In this document: piece by piece, positions 8,828 through 18,449 of the stretch
Layout: each line of letters starts with the position of its first letter
Numbering within the stretch: the first letter of the stretch is position 1
Assembly: GCA_947631815.1 (NCBI GenBank)
Contig: CANRMT010000004.1
Coordinates: 1-52,720 of the forward strand
Direction: 5' to 3'
Length of the DNA stretch: 52,720 nt
DNA from: an uncultured Eisenbergiella sp.
GTDB taxonomy: Bacteria; Bacillota; Clostridia; Lachnospirales; Lachnospiraceae
Program-made: the position numbers and the translations under genes
Notes under the pieces: generated by a model
Databases searched by the model: none
What the model saw: only the letters and a program-made list of their open reading frames with translations
What the model was told of the DNA's origin: nothing

Positions 8828-9241
8828 TCAGACCGCAAACGTCAGAAGCGCCAGCTTCGACAGCCGCATTTCCTCCACGATGATGGTGTCCATCTTCTCA
8901 TGGAGCTCTCTGCTCCTGACGATCTCCTCGATCTTATACTCCCTGCTCTCATACCGGCCCTGCCTGCGGCGCGCGTCCGCGGGCATCCAGACGTTCATTT
9001 TGAATCTCACCCGCAGCTCCTTCAGGGTCTGATAGGCGAAATCCGTCTCATCCATGAAAAAAATATGGCTCTCCGGCGCAGTATCCGGCGACACGTCCTT
9101 CAGCAGATAATGCCGGACGACCGCCTTCCACTTGAACGGCATATCCTCGTTCGTCAGCATCTCCCCGTAGGTCCAGCGGGCCCCGATATAATAATTGCCG
9201 AAATCCTGCAGCACATATTTAAAATCGTTGTTGTCCATCAT
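8828..9241 (-). CDS. Unknown protein coupled to the sigma-like gene
   Basis: A 137-residue soluble protein beginning MMDNNDFKYVLQDFGNYYIG that I cannot assign to a family. It has no signal or membrane segment. The second half is charged (ADARRRQGRYESREYKIEEI, then SRELHEKMDTIIVEEMRLSK) and probably helical. Its ATG overlaps the stop of the sigma-like gene as ATGA (4 nt), so the two are translationally coupled and likely act together, perhaps as binding partners. It is followed by copy 1 of the intergenic element. Confidence 0.75.
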   Translation of the reverse strand: MMDNNDFKYVLQDFGNYYIGARWTYGEMLTNEDMPFKWKAVVRHYLLKDVSPDTAPESHIFFMDETDFAYQTLKELRVRFKMNVWMPADARRRQGRYESREYKIEEIVRSRELHEKMDTIIVEEMRLSKLALLTFAV

Positions 9242-9993
9242 CCGTGCATATCCTTCGTATCCAGATAGTCGATGTTGTCCGCCGTGATGCGCACGGCCTC
9301 CCGGATCCGCTCCGCCGACAGGCCGGTCTCCTCCGCAAGCTCCTCCACCGTGACCTTGCGGCCCAGCGCCTCCGCCAGCTCCTTCGCCTTCTCCAGCACG
9401 TCGTTGGCCCGTCCGGCCAGCTTCTCCCCGGTCTTTCCCTCCTCGGCGTTCTGCGAGATGAAGGTCTCCATGGCTTCCATGATCATGCTCGCCAGCATCC
9501 CATGGGCCTCCTGCACGCTTCCCACGCCTTCCAGCATCTCCGCCGCCATGGTCAGCGCCATATTCCCTTCGCCGATGAGATCCTCCAGGAACACGCCCTG
9601 ACCGGCGTACAGCTTGGCGATCTCCGTCACCTGGGGCAGAAAGATCTCGATCAGCCTGTGCCTGGCGCCGGTATCCCCCGCCATGGCCGACAGCGTCACC
9701 GCTTCTTTTTCTCCCTCCGACGCATCCGCCAGACCGGCCAGCGCCTCCAGATAGGAATCCAGATAATCGGTCTCCTCCTGCGTCAGATAGTCAAAGGGAT
9801 CCAGCGGCTCTCCGATGCCGATCTTTTTCCCCTTCAGATATTCCCGCACCAGCTCCAGCTGGGCTTCCTCCAGCGGGAAGTCTGCGCCGGTCAATATCTC
9901 ACGCACCTGCTCCTCGGAAACCACATTTCCCTGTTCCGACGCCCGTTCACAGATGCGCTCCAGCGCCTGTGCGAACCGCTGTTCCTCTTTCAT
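9238..9993 (-). CDS. Sigma-70-like protein lacking region 4
   Basis: 251 residues resembling the front and middle of a primary sigma factor. Residues ~10-60 look like region 1.1. Residues 105-150 match regions 2.1-2.2 closely, including AGDTGARHRLIE and the hallmark DLIGEGN. Residues 198-240 match region 3 (LGRKVTVEELAEETGLSAER). Between them, where regions 2.3-2.4 normally carry the aromatic melting residues and the WWIRQAI helix, the spacing is kept but the residues differ (MLASMIMEAMETF). The protein ends at NIDYLDTKDMHG with no region 4. It may bind core RNA polymerase without recognising -35 or -10 elements; that is inference. SD GGGGG sits 4 nt before the ATG. Confidence 0.8.
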   Translation of the reverse strand: MKEEQRFAQALERICERASEQGNVVSEEQVREILTGADFPLEEAQLELVREYLKGKKIGIGEPLDPFDYLTQEETDYLDSYLEALAGLADASEGEKEAVTLSAMAGDTGARHRLIEIFLPQVTEIAKLYAGQGVFLEDLIGEGNMALTMAAEMLEGVGSVQEAHGMLASMIMEAMETFISQNAEEGKTGEKLAGRANDVLEKAKELAEALGRKVTVEELAEETGLSAERIREAVRITADNIDYLDTKDMHG

Positions 9994-10000
9994 CGTACCC

Positions 10001-10134
10001 CCATTCCGGAGCGTTTACGCGACGGGGCGATGAGAAATCGCGAATGCGATTTCTCATCTGCCATCAGGGCTATTTGTGACGCTCCGGCACAAATAGCCGT
10101 GTGAAAAATAAGCTATCGAGCTTATTTTTCACAC
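10001..10134 (-). repeat. Structured intergenic element, copy 2 (three hairpins)
   Basis: Three perfect stems stand in a row between the rhomboid-like and sigma-like genes: 16 bp at 10099-10114/10119-10134, 11 bp at 10068-10078/10088-10098, and 13 bp at 10029-10041/10046-10058. The middle hairpin's 9-nt loop (CCGGAGCGT on the minus strand) is fully complementary to ACGCTCCGG at 10006-10014, just before the RBS of the sigma-like gene. None of the stems has a T-run, so they are not ordinary terminators. It shares layout and end block with copy 1 at 8691-8810. Confidence 0.7.
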
Positions 10135-10160
10135 TGCTCCCCCTTCGCTTCCGTCTGTCC

Positions 10161-11042
10161 TCACTGCACATGCGTATGCGTGAACAGATGCTGCTGGCAG
10201 TATTCATAATTTCCATTGCACTTGGAGCAGAAACGGAATTCCAGATCGTCCCCGTCCAGCTCCGTCCGGCCGCATACCGCGCACTTGTGCTTCGTCACGC
10301 TCCTGGCCGCATGCTCGGCGGAACGCACCTTCTGCCGGAACTCGTGGCGCATCTTCACCTGCCCCGGCGTCAGGCGCAGCTTTCCATGGCTGCGGATGAA
10401 CAGGATCAGGAAATTGAGCAGTGAGAAAACGGACACGATCCAGGTGGCGATGCCGCCCTGGATGCACTGGAGGATCAGCATGGCGCCGTAGAGGATCCCC
10501 AGCCATTTGACCTTGATCGGGAACAGGAACATCAAAAGCACCTGTACGTTGGGGATGCTCGCCGCGCAGGCCAGGAAAATGCCCATGTTGATATAATAGG
10601 TAGAAACCTGCCCGAAATTCACGACCTGCCCGTTCGCCAGCAGATAGACGCCGGGCATCAGATACTGCGCACCCATCAGCGCGCTGTATCCCCAGAGAAC
10701 GAACGCGCCCAGAACGGAAAACAGTATGCCGGAAAAAATATAGAGGTTGTACTTATAGGTCCCCCATATCCGCTCCAGCAGATTGCCCAGCGAATAATAC
10801 AGATAGAGCATGATGAGCACGAAGAAGATGTTGCTGGTGTCCGGCGGGATCAGCACCCAGGTCACCAGCCGCCAGATCTGTCCCTTCAGCACGAGAAACG
10901 GATCCAGCATCATATAATAATAGGCAGCCGGCGCCAGCAGCAGCATCAGATATCCGATCCCATAGCCGATGATCAGATACAGCGTCAGGTTCGGGACCGC
11001 GTACCGCTCCAGCTTCCATCTCAGATCGTTTCTTTTTTTCAT
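10161..11042 (-). CDS. Rhomboid-like membrane protein with C-terminal zinc ribbon
   Basis: A 293-residue protein with about six transmembrane segments. The first part follows rhomboid layout (QIWRLVTWVLIPP, then LERIWGTYKYNLYIFSG), but no GxSG catalytic serine motif is visible, so it is probably a pseudoprotease of the derlin/rhomboid-like kind. After the last helix (SLLNFLILFIRSHGKLRL) comes a soluble tail with a zinc-ribbon pattern: CAVC, then CSKC, followed by CQQHLFTHTH. The partner of that tail is unknown. The gene has its own promoter and precedes the sigma-like gene in the same direction. Fold assignment is moderate; function is not known. Confidence 0.75.
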   Translation of the reverse strand: MKKRNDLRWKLERYAVPNLTLYLIIGYGIGYLMLLLAPAAYYYMMLDPFLVLKGQIWRLVTWVLIPPDTSNIFFVLIMLYLYYSLGNLLERIWGTYKYNLYIFSGILFSVLGAFVLWGYSALMGAQYLMPGVYLLANGQVVNFGQVSTYYINMGIFLACAASIPNVQVLLMFLFPIKVKWLGILYGAMLILQCIQGGIATWIVSVFSLLNFLILFIRSHGKLRLTPGQVKMRHEFRQKVRSAEHAARSVTKHKCAVCGRTELDGDDLEFRFCSKCNGNYEYCQQHLFTHTHVQ

Positions 11043-11078
11043 GAAAAACCCCGCCCTTCCTTTGAAGTCTGTCAGTCT

Positions 11079-11107
11079 ATTCTATCATTCTGTGAAAAAA
11101 AAGGCAA
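11079..11107 (-). promoter_or_regulatory. Sigma-A promoter for the rhomboid-like gene
   Basis: Minus strand: -35 TTGCCT, 17-bp spacer containing a T-tract, -10 TAGAAT, about 40 nt before the start codon. It is divergent from the activase promoter about 75 bp away. Confidence 0.75.
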
Positions 11108-11180
11108 TGACCGCCTTTCATTTTATAAATTCTTTGGAATTCCGTTCGGAAAGCTTAACAGGATTTTAGCGATTTCTTCG

Positions 11181-11209
11181 TTGCACGGCGATAATTCCTG
11201 TCGTATAAT
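11181..11209 (+). promoter_or_regulatory. Sigma-A promoter for the activase gene
   Basis: -35 TTGCAC, 17-bp spacer, perfect -10 TATAAT. The expected transcription start falls at about 11216, on the first in-frame ATG, which argues for the downstream ATG at 11267 as the true start. Confidence 0.85.
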
Positions 11210-11266
11210 GTTCAGATGATGAAGACCGCGTTTTGCGGCACATCCCAAAAGAAAAGAGTGATCCGC

Positions 11267-14200
11267 ATGACAAGCGTACAGCCATCGCCGTACCCTACAT
11301 ATAACAGCATTTCAGAACATCCCGCCGGGGAGTGCCTTCTCGGCATCGATATCGGCTCCACCACCGTCAAGATCGCGGTGCTGGACCGGCAGCAAAACAT
11401 CCTTTTTTCCGACTACAGACGTCATTTTGCCAATATCCGCGAGACGCTTTCCGGCCTTCTTTCGGAGGCCAGACAGCAGCTGGGCGGCCTGACCCTGCAT
11501 CCGGTGATCACCGGCTCCGGCGGCCTGACCCTGGCCAACTGTCTGCAGATTCCCTTCGTGCAGGAGGTCATCGCCGTTTCCTCTGCCCTGCAGCTCTACG
11601 CGCCCCAGACCGACGTGGCCATCGAGCTGGGCGGCGAGGACGCCAAGATCATCTATTTTGAAAACGGGAACGTGGAACAACGCATGAACGGCATATGCGC
11701 CGGAGGCACCGGCTCCTTCATCGATCAGATGGCCTCCCTCCTGACTACGGACGCGGCCGGTCTGAACGAATATGCCAAGCACTACCAGTCGCTGTATACC
11801 ATCGCGGCCCGCTGCGGCGTTTTCGCGAAATCCGACATCCAGCCGCTGATCAATGAGGGCGCTACCAGAGAAGATCTGTCCGCCTCCATCTTTCAGGCGG
11901 TGGTCAACCAGACCATCAGCGGCCTGGCCTGCGGCAAGCCGATCCGCGGGCATGTGGCCTTTCTCGGCGGCCCGCTGCATTTTCTCTCCGAACTGAAGGC
12001 CGCCTTCATCCGCACCCTGAAGCTGGACGCGGAACATACCATCGACGTGGAAAACTCCCATCTGTTCGCCGCCATCGGCTCCGCGCTGAACGCGAAGGAG
12101 GAGGTCTCCTATTCGATGGAGGAAATGCTGACCAGGCTGTCCTCCGATCTCAAAATGGAATTCGAGGTGGAACGCATGGAGCCGCTCTTCTCCTCCGAAG
12201 GGGAATATGCGGCTTTCCTGACCCGCCATGAAAAGCACTGCGTGAAGACGTCCCGGCTCGAGGACTATTCCGGCAACTGCTATCTGGGCATCGACGCCGG
12301 TTCCACCACCACCAAGGCCGCCCTCGTGGGAGAAGACGGCTCTCTTTTATATTCCTTTTACTCCAACAATAACGGCAGCCCCTTAAAAACCGCCATCGAA
12401 GCCATTCAGGAGCTCTATTCCCGTCTGCCCGCTGGCGCGCATATCGTCCGCTCCTGCTCCACGGGCTACGGCGAGGCGCTGATGAAGGCCGCGTTCCTGC
12501 TGGACGACGGTGAAGTGGAGACCGTTGCGCACTATCAGGCCGCCGCGTTTTTCAATCCCGATGTGGACTGCATCCTGGACATCGGCGGGCAGGACATGAA
12601 ATGCATCCGCATCAAGGACCAGACCGTGGACAGCGTGCTCCTCAACGAGGCCTGCTCCTCCGGCTGCGGCTCCTTCATCGAGACCTTCGCGAAATCCCTG
12701 AATTACAGCGTCCACGATTTTGCCGCCGAAGCGCTCTTCGCGCCCCATCCCATCGACCTGGGGACCCGCTGTACCGTGTTCATGAACTCCAAGGTGAAGC
12801 AGGCCCAGAAGGAAGGGGCCTCCGTCGCCGATATTTCCGCCGGGCTGGCCTATTCGGTCATCAAGAACGCGCTGTTCAAGGTCATCAAGGTATCCGATGC
12901 CGCTGAGCTGGGAAAACAGATCGTGGTGCAGGGCGGCACCTTTTACAACGACGCCATCCTGCGCAGCTTTGAAAAGATCGCGGGCTGCGAGGCCATCCGC
13001 CCCGATATCGCGGGCATCATGGGCGCCTTCGGCGCGGCTCTGATCGCCCGGGAGCGCTACAGCGCCGGTTATGTCACCACCATGCTCTCCATCGACAAGA
13101 TCAACGCGCTGGAATTCGAGACCAGCATGGCGAAGTGCAAGGGCTGCACCAACAACTGCCGCCTCACCATCAACCGCTTCTCCGGCGGACGCCAGTACAT
13201 CTCCGGCAACCGCTGCGAGCGCGGGCTGGGCAAGCCGAAAAATCCCAGTCAGACGCCCAACCTGTTCGATTATAAGCTCAAACGGCTCTTTTCCTATGAA
13301 CCGCTGACGCCGGACAAGGCGCCCAGGGGACGCGTCGGCATTCCCCGGGTGCTGAACATGTACGAAAACTATCCGTTCTGGCATACCTTTTTCACCCAGC
13401 TCGGATATCAGGTCGTGCTCTCTCCCCTTTCCAGCCACCGGATCTACGAGCTGGGTATCGAGTCCATCCCCAGCGAGTCCGAATGCTATCCGGCCAAGCT
13501 GGCGCACGGCCATATCTCCTGGCTGATCCGCCAGAACGTGGACTTCATCTTCTATCCCGCCCTGTATTATGAGCGGAACGAGACGCCGGACGCCAACAAT
13601 CACTACAACTGTCCCATCGTCACCTCCTACTCCGAGAACATCAAGAACAACGTGGAGGAGATCAACCGCGGGGAGGTGCGCTTCCGCAATCCCTTCCTCT
13701 CCTTCGCCAATCTCGACGTGGCCACAGAGGGCCTGAAGCGGGAGTTTTCCGAGCTTCCCGCCCAGGAGGTGGAGGACGCGGCGCTGGCCGCCTGGGCGGA
13801 GATGCAGGCCGCCAGGGACGATATGAAGAAAAAGGGCGAAGAGACCCTCGCCTGGATGCAGGAGCATCACGCCCACGGCATCGTGCTGGCCGGGCGTCCC
13901 TATCACGTGGACCCGGAGATCCATCACGGCATTCCCGAAATGATCACCTCCTACGGGCTCGCCGTGCTGACGGAGGATTCTGTCTCCCATCTGGGCTGTC
14001 TGGAACGGCCCCTGCGGGTCTCCGACCAGTGGATGTACCATTCCAGGCTCTACAGCGCGGCCGCATTCGTGCGGACCAGGGAGGATCTGGATCTGGTACA
14101 GCTCAATTCCTTCGGCTGCGGGCTGGACGCCGTCACCACGGATCAGGTCAGCGAGATCCTGTCCGGCTCCGGCAAGATCTATACCTGTCTGAAGATCGAT

Positions 14201-15553
14201 GAGGTCAACAATCTGGGGGCCGCGCGCATCCGCATCCGCTCTCTGCTCTCCGCCATCCGCGTGCGGGAGCGTCAGCACCGGCAGCGCACGGTCGCGCCCA
14301 CCGCTTTCGAACGGGTAGAGTTCACGCCCCAGATGCGGCAGGAATATACGATCCTCTGCCCGCAGATGTCGCCCATTCACTTTGAACTCTTACAGCCCGC
14401 CTTCGCCGCCTGCGGATATCGGATCGAGGTGCTCTCCAACGACAACCGCCGGGCCATCGACACGGGGCTGAAATATGTCAACAACGACGCCTGCTATCCG
14501 TCTCTGCTGGTGGTGGGACAGATCATGGACGCGCTTCTCTCCGGCCGCTATGACCTGCACCGTCTGGCCATCATCATGAGCCAGACGGGCGGCGGCTGCC
14601 GCGCCACCAACTACATCGGCTTCATCCGGCGCGCGCTGAAAAAGGAGGGGCTGGAATATATTCCCGTCATTTCCCTGAACATGGCGGGGCTGGAGCACAA
14701 CTCAGGGTTTTCCCTCACGCCCAATATGCTGCTGCGGGCGGTGTACGGCGCGACCTTCGGCGATATCTTCATGCGCTGCGTCTACCGGATGCGCCCCTAT
14801 GAGCAGACGCCCGGCAGCGTCAACGGCCTGCACAGGCAGTGGGCCGAGAAGTGCAAGGCGTTCCTGTCCACGCCGCAGGTGCCGAATTTCTTCACTTTCC
14901 GCAAAATGTGCCGCCGGATCATCGAGGATTTCGACCGGGTGCCCATCACGAACCAGAAAAAGCCGCGGGTCGGCATCGTGGGCGAGATCCTGGTGAAGTT
15001 CGCTCCCGCGGCCAACAATCACCTGGTGGAGCTTCTGGAGGCGGAGGGCGCGGAGGCCGTGGTGCCGGATCTGATGGACTTCATGCTCTATTGCTTTTAC
15101 AATCAGATCTACAAGGCCGACAACCTGGGCATGCGCAAAAGGACGGCCCGCCTGGCGAGCCTGGGGATCTTCGCGATCGAGCATCTGCGCGGCGCGGCCT
15201 CCAGGGCATTCGCGAAGAGCGCCCATTTTTCCGTCCCCATCCATATCCGGGACCTGGTCTCCTATGCGGAACCGATCGTCTCCATCGGCAATCAGACCGG
15301 CGAGGGATGGTTTCTGACCGGCGAGATGGTGGAGCTCATTCATTCCGGCGTGGACAATATCGTATGCGCCCAGCCTTTCGGCTGTCTTCCCAACCATGTG
15401 GTCGGGAAAGGCGTCATCAAGGAGCTGCGCCGCCGCTATCCCTCCTCCAATATCGTGGCCATCGACTATGACCCGGGGGCCAGCGAGGTCAATCAGCTCA
15501 ACCGTCTGAAGCTGATGTTGTCCACTGCACAGAAAAAAATACAAACCAAATGA
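11267..15553 (+). CDS. Acyl-CoA dehydratase activase-like protein, large fused form
   Basis: About 1,428 residues. Two BcrAD/BadFG-type ASKHA ATPase domains lie in tandem, the first starting [17 protein letters not shown] and the second near residue 338 ([17 protein letters not shown]). Each is followed by a Gly/Ser loop ([26 protein letters not shown]). Then come a cysteine cluster near residue 623 ([13 protein letters not shown]), a DUF2229 region, and from about residue 1024 a dehydratase-subunit-like region ([14 protein letters not shown]). HgdC-type activators pump an electron into 2-hydroxyacyl-CoA dehydratases using ATP and a [4Fe-4S] cluster. The substrate of this giant fused version is not established. 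No dehydratase genes are adjacent. An upstream ATG at 11216 coincides with the predicted transcription start, so 11267 is used although its SD is weak. Confidence 0.9.
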   Translation: MTSVQPSPYPTYNSISEHPAGECLLGIDIGSTTVKIAVLDRQQNILFSDYRRHFANIRETLSGLLSEARQQLGGLTLHPVITGSGGLTLANCLQIPFVQEVIAVSSALQLYAPQTDVAIELGGEDAKIIYFENGNVEQRMNGICAGGTGSFIDQMASLLTTDAAGLNEYAKHYQSLYTIAARCGVFAKSDIQPLINEGATREDLSASIFQAVVNQTISGLACGKPIRGHVAFLGGPLHFLSELKAAFIRTLKLDAEHTIDVENSHLFAAIGSALNAKEEVSYSMEEMLTRLSSDLKMEFEVERMEPLFSSEGEYAAFLTRHEKHCVKTSRLEDYSGNCYLGIDAGSTTTKAALVGEDGSLLYSFYSNNNGSPLKTAIEAIQELYSRLPAGAHIVRSCSTGYGEALMKAAFLLDDGEVETVAHYQAAAFFNPDVDCILDIGGQDMKCIRIKDQTVDSVLLNEACSSGCGSFIETFAKSLNYSVHDFAAEALFAPHPIDLGTRCTVFMNSKVKQAQKEGASVADISAGLAYSVIKNALFKVIKVSDAAELGKQIVVQGGTFYNDAILRSFEKIAGCEAIRPDIAGIMGAFGAALIARERYSAGYVTTMLSIDKINALEFETSMAKCKGCTNNCRLTINRFSGGRQYISGNRCERGLGKPKNPSQTPNLFDYKLKRLFSYEPLTPDKAPRGRVGIPRVLNMYENYPFWHTFFTQLGYQVVLSPLSSHRIYELGIESIPSESECYPAKLAHGHISWLIRQNVDFIFYPALYYERNETPDANNHYNCPIVTSYSENIKNNVEEINRGEVRFRNPFLSFANLDVATEGLKREFSELPAQEVEDAALAAWAEMQAARDDMKKKGEETLAWMQEHHAHGIVLAGRPYHVDPEIHHGIPEMITSYGLAVLTEDSVSHLGCLERPLRVSDQWMYHSRLYSAAAFVRTREDLDLVQLNSFGCGLDAVTTDQVSEILSGSGKIYTCLKIDEVNNLGAARIRIRSLLSAIRVRERQHRQRTVAPTAFERVEFTPQMRQEYTILCPQMSPIHFELLQPAFAACGYRIEVLSNDNRRAIDTGLKYVNNDACYPSLLVVGQIMDALLSGRYDLHRLAIIMSQTGGGCRATNYIGFIRRALKKEGLEYIPVISLNMAGLEHNSGFSLTPNMLLRAVYGATFGDIFMRCVYRMRPYEQTPGSVNGLHRQWAEKCKAFLSTPQVPNFFTFRKMCRRIIEDFDRVPITNQKKPRVGIVGEILVKFAPAANNHLVELLEAEGAEAVVPDLMDFMLYCFYNQIYKADNLGMRKRTARLASLGIFAIEHLRGAASRAFAKSAHFSVPIHIRDLVSYAEPIVSIGNQTGEGWFLTGEMVELIHSGVDNIVCAQPFGCLPNHVVGKGVIKELRRRYPSSNIVAIDYDPGASEVNQLNRLKLMLSTAQKKIQTK

Positions 15554-15582
15554 TTGGCTTTTGCGTCTGTATATGGTAGAAT
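15554..15582 (+). promoter_or_regulatory. Sigma-A promoter for the VanW-family gene
   Basis: -35 TTGGCT, 17-bp spacer, -10 TAGAAT, just after the activase stop. The leader is about 90 nt and ends with AAGGAGG 10 nt before the ATG. Confidence 0.7.
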
Positions 15583-15681
15583 CGGTTTAGACCGTTTCAT
15601 GCGCCCGGGGCGCATCGATCCCACCGGGGACCGTCTCGGCGAAATGCCGCCGGCCCATACAGATAAGGAGGAAATGTACCA

Positions 15682-16911
15682 ATGATCAAATGGAAGGCAG
15701 GCCTTCTGGCCTCTTCGATACTGCTGACTTCCCTCGCGCTCCCGATCCGGGCCGATGCGCAGGAGATCGGATACGGCGCCGCCGAACGCCTGCGGACTCC
15801 CGCCGCCGAAAGCTCCTTCTTTTTTTCGCAGGCCGCCTGGAAACCGGAAGCGCTTCCCGCGGTCAGCACGGATACCGTCTTCGGGGACGTCCGTTACATC
15901 GATCCGGCTTTTCTGACCCACAAGGTCACGATCACCTGGCAGGGCCAAAAATGGGTCACCGGGATGAACGCTTTCGCGAATGTGCCGGTGCGCCTGACCA
16001 ACCTGAACGGAAAGATCGCCTGTGAATTCCTGGATATTTCCGCGTTCAACGCGTTTTTCGGCGCGATCAACGCACAGCTCGCCCCGGCGACCCAGCAGAG
16101 CGTGCCGCAGAAGACGCTCTATGACAACGGCGCGGGCACCTATATCTGCCTGGACTCCCTTTCCCATCTGGAGACGAAGGCGTCCATGGGACAGTGGCTG
16201 GCCGATACGATGGAAAACATGGTACTGAACGGCATCTGCACGGACATCTCGCTGGAGCTGACGTCCGATCTGCTCACCAACGCCGCGGATTCCGCCCTGC
16301 GCTTCAGCCCGGATTACATCCTGGCCGGTACATCCACCTCCAGCTTCGCCGACAGCGACGATAACCGCTGCACCAACGTGGCGGTTGCCGCTTCCCGCAT
16401 CGACAACAGAGTGCTGATGCCCGGGGAATCGCTTTCCGCCAGCAGCGCCTTTCTCCCCCGTACCAAAGCGAACGGCTACAAGATGGCGGGCGTTTATCTG
16501 AACGGCGTACATACGCTGGGCATGGGCGGCGGCGTCTGCCAGGTATCCTCCGATCTCTATCACGCCGCGATGAACGCCGGGCTCACCGTCACGGAACGCT
16601 GGCCGCACAGCATGCCGGTGCCGTACGCGGCTCTGGGCATGGACGCCGCCATCGCACAGGGCTATAAGGATCTGAAGATCCGCAACGACTACGACACCCC
16701 GGTGGCCATCTGCACGGAGATCGTGAACAAACAGCTCACCGTCAACGTATACGTCCTGGGACAGTCGATGGGCGGGAAAACCTATCAGCTCTGGGCGGAA
16801 CAGACCGGTACGCTTTCCGCCAAAACCTATCTGACCACCTACCAGAACGGGGTTCCCGTGAACACCGCTTATATCGGCAGATCCCGTTACAACCCGCTTC
16901 GGGAAGGCTGA
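15682..16911 (+). CDS. Secreted VanW-family protein
   Basis: 409 residues with an N-terminal signal peptide (GLLASSILLTSLALPIRADA). The VanW domain is at about residues 217-360, marked by RIDNRVLMPGESLSASSAFL, GMGGGVCQVSSDLYHAAMNA and NDYDTPVAI. VanW domains occur in secreted clostridial proteins and next to some vancomycin-resistance clusters, but no biochemical role is established and nothing here suggests resistance. The family often carries PG-binding or G5 domains; neither is obvious. Expression from its own promoter ends at a shared bidirectional terminator facing the MATE gene. Confidence 0.85.
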   Translation: MIKWKAGLLASSILLTSLALPIRADAQEIGYGAAERLRTPAAESSFFFSQAAWKPEALPAVSTDTVFGDVRYIDPAFLTHKVTITWQGQKWVTGMNAFANVPVRLTNLNGKIACEFLDISAFNAFFGAINAQLAPATQQSVPQKTLYDNGAGTYICLDSLSHLETKASMGQWLADTMENMVLNGICTDISLELTSDLLTNAADSALRFSPDYILAGTSTSSFADSDDNRCTNVAVAASRIDNRVLMPGESLSASSAFLPRTKANGYKMAGVYLNGVHTLGMGGGVCQVSSDLYHAAMNAGLTVTERWPHSMPVPYAALGMDAAIAQGYKDLKIRNDYDTPVAICTEIVNKQLTVNVYVLGQSMGGKTYQLWAEQTGTLSAKTYLTTYQNGVPVNTAYIGRSRYNPLREG

Positions 16912-16963
16912 GACGGTATCTTCTGTCCGGCGGGCACGGCGGTCGCGCCTGACGCATACTGCA

Positions 16964-17017
16964 TAAAAAAAGGAACCGCACTCCGGTCCGCCCGGATGCT
17001 GCAGTTCCTTTTCTTTT
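16964..17017. terminator. Bidirectional terminator between VanW and MATE genes
   Basis: A GC-rich hairpin with GGAAC/GTTCC at its base is flanked by an A-run (16964-16971) on one side and TTTTCTTTT on the other. It serves both converging genes. Its right end lies only 8 bp from the MATE stop. Confidence 0.85.
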
Positions 17018-17024
17018 GCCATTT

Positions 17025-18401
17025 TTACAGGGATTTCTCTCTCCATTTGCCTTTTTTGTAGAAGAACGCCGTAATGGCCGCGCCCAACAGCCAGGAAATG
17101 AGCAGAGAAACCGAAATACAGTAGAAGGTGCCGTTCGGCAGATCCGGCGTCCTGGTCAGCCAGGAAATGCCGTAGGCCACCGGCACGCGGATCACAACCG
17201 TGGTGATCAGGGAGATCCACATGGGCGTCACCGTATCTCCCGCCCCGCGCATCACGCCCGACAGGCTCTGGGTCACGGCCATGGCGATATAGCCGAAGGC
17301 CAGGACGCGCATCAGATTCATGCTCAGATCCACCAGCTCCGGCGTGGCGGTGAAAATGCTCATCAGATATTTCCCGAATGTCAGGATCAGACCGGTGATG
17401 ACCGCGGAGACCGCCACCGCGATCCACGTCCCCTGCTTCGCGCCGCTCTGCACGCGGTCGTATTTCTGCGCGCCCACATTCTGTCCCGCGTAAGTGGTCA
17501 TCGCCGTCCCGAAGGAGAAATTGGGCATCATGGCAAAGCCGTCCACGCGCATGACGATGACATTGGCCGCTATGAACATCTCGCCGAAGCTGTTGGTCAG
17601 CGACTGGACCACGATCATCGCCATGGAAAAAATAGCCTGCGTGATGCCGGAGGGCAGTCCCAGGCGGACCACATATTTGGAGTGCTTGGCCGTGGGCACC
17701 AGGTCCTTTTTGTGCATTTCAAAGATGTCCTTCATATGCAGCAGACGGCGCATACAGAACAGGGACGAGACCGCCTGCGCGATGGCCGTCGCCAGGGCCA
17801 CGCCCGCCACGCCCATCTCAAAGGATGCCACAAACAGGATATCCAGGAAAATATTGAGCACCGTGGCGATCAGCAGATAGATCAGCGCCGATACAGAATC
17901 GCCGAGCCCGCGCAGGATGCCGCTCAGAATATTGTAATAGGCCATACCCACCACGCCGACGAACAGAATGATCAGATAGGAAGCGCACCAGTCCATAATG
18001 CTGTCCGGCGTGTTCAGAAGCCGCAGAAGGGGCCGGGTGACGATGGGGCCCACGATCATGATGAACACGCAGGAGGCGGCCGTCAGCGTGATGCAGGTGC
18101 CGATGGAGCTCGCCAGCTCCTCCCGCTGCTTGGCGCCGAAATACTGCGCCACCATGATGCTGGCGCCTGCGGAGATGCCGATGAACAGCACCAGCAGGAG
18201 GTTCAGCACGGGACCGGCGCTGCCTACGGCGGCCAGCGCGTTGTCCCCCACATACCGTCCCACCACGATGGAGTCCACCGTATTGTACAGCTGCTGAGCG
18301 ATATTGCCGATCAGCATGGGGATCGCAAAAAGCGTGATCTGCTTCCAGGGGCTCCCCTCCGTCATATCGATGGGGGCGAACAGTTTCTTCAGTAAATTCA
18401 T
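17025..18401 (-). CDS. MATE-family efflux transporter
   Basis: 458 residues with about 12 transmembrane helices in two similar halves. The first half starts ITLFAIPMLIGNIAQQLYNT and VDSIVVGRYVGDNALAAVG; the second has LGLPSGITQAIFSMAMIVVQ. The signatures match the multidrug/toxin extrusion family, which exports organic cations or drugs using Na+ or H+ gradients. The substrate cannot be read from sequence. The ATG at 18401 is favoured, with AAGGA 8 nt upstream; an in-frame ATG nine bases earlier touches the SD itself. The leader folds in two mutually exclusive ways (see findings). Confidence 0.93.
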   Translation of the reverse strand: MNLLKKLFAPIDMTEGSPWKQITLFAIPMLIGNIAQQLYNTVDSIVVGRYVGDNALAAVGSAGPVLNLLLVLFIGISAGASIMVAQYFGAKQREELASSIGTCITLTAASCVFIMIVGPIVTRPLLRLLNTPDSIMDWCASYLIILFVGVVGMAYYNILSGILRGLGDSVSALIYLLIATVLNIFLDILFVASFEMGVAGVALATAIAQAVSSLFCMRRLLHMKDIFEMHKKDLVPTAKHSKYVVRLGLPSGITQAIFSMAMIVVQSLTNSFGEMFIAANVIVMRVDGFAMMPNFSFGTAMTTYAGQNVGAQKYDRVQSGAKQGTWIAVAVSAVITGLILTFGKYLMSIFTATPELVDLSMNLMRVLAFGYIAMAVTQSLSGVMRGAGDTVTPMWISLITTVVIRVPVAYGISWLTRTPDLPNGTFYCISVSLLISWLLGAAITAFFYKKGKWREKSL

Positions 18402-18449
18402 TTCTACCATCCTTTTTCTTATCTTTCCGCGCATATCGCAAAGCCGGAC

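Noticed and set aside
12383-14380. 665-codon minus-strand frame
   Set aside because: It lies wholly antisense to the activase gene, whose domains are unmistakable. GC-rich codon bias keeps the reverse frame open.
15493-17427. 644-codon minus-strand frame across VanW and MATE genes
   Set aside because: It runs through the bidirectional terminator and is out of frame with MATE; no domain found.
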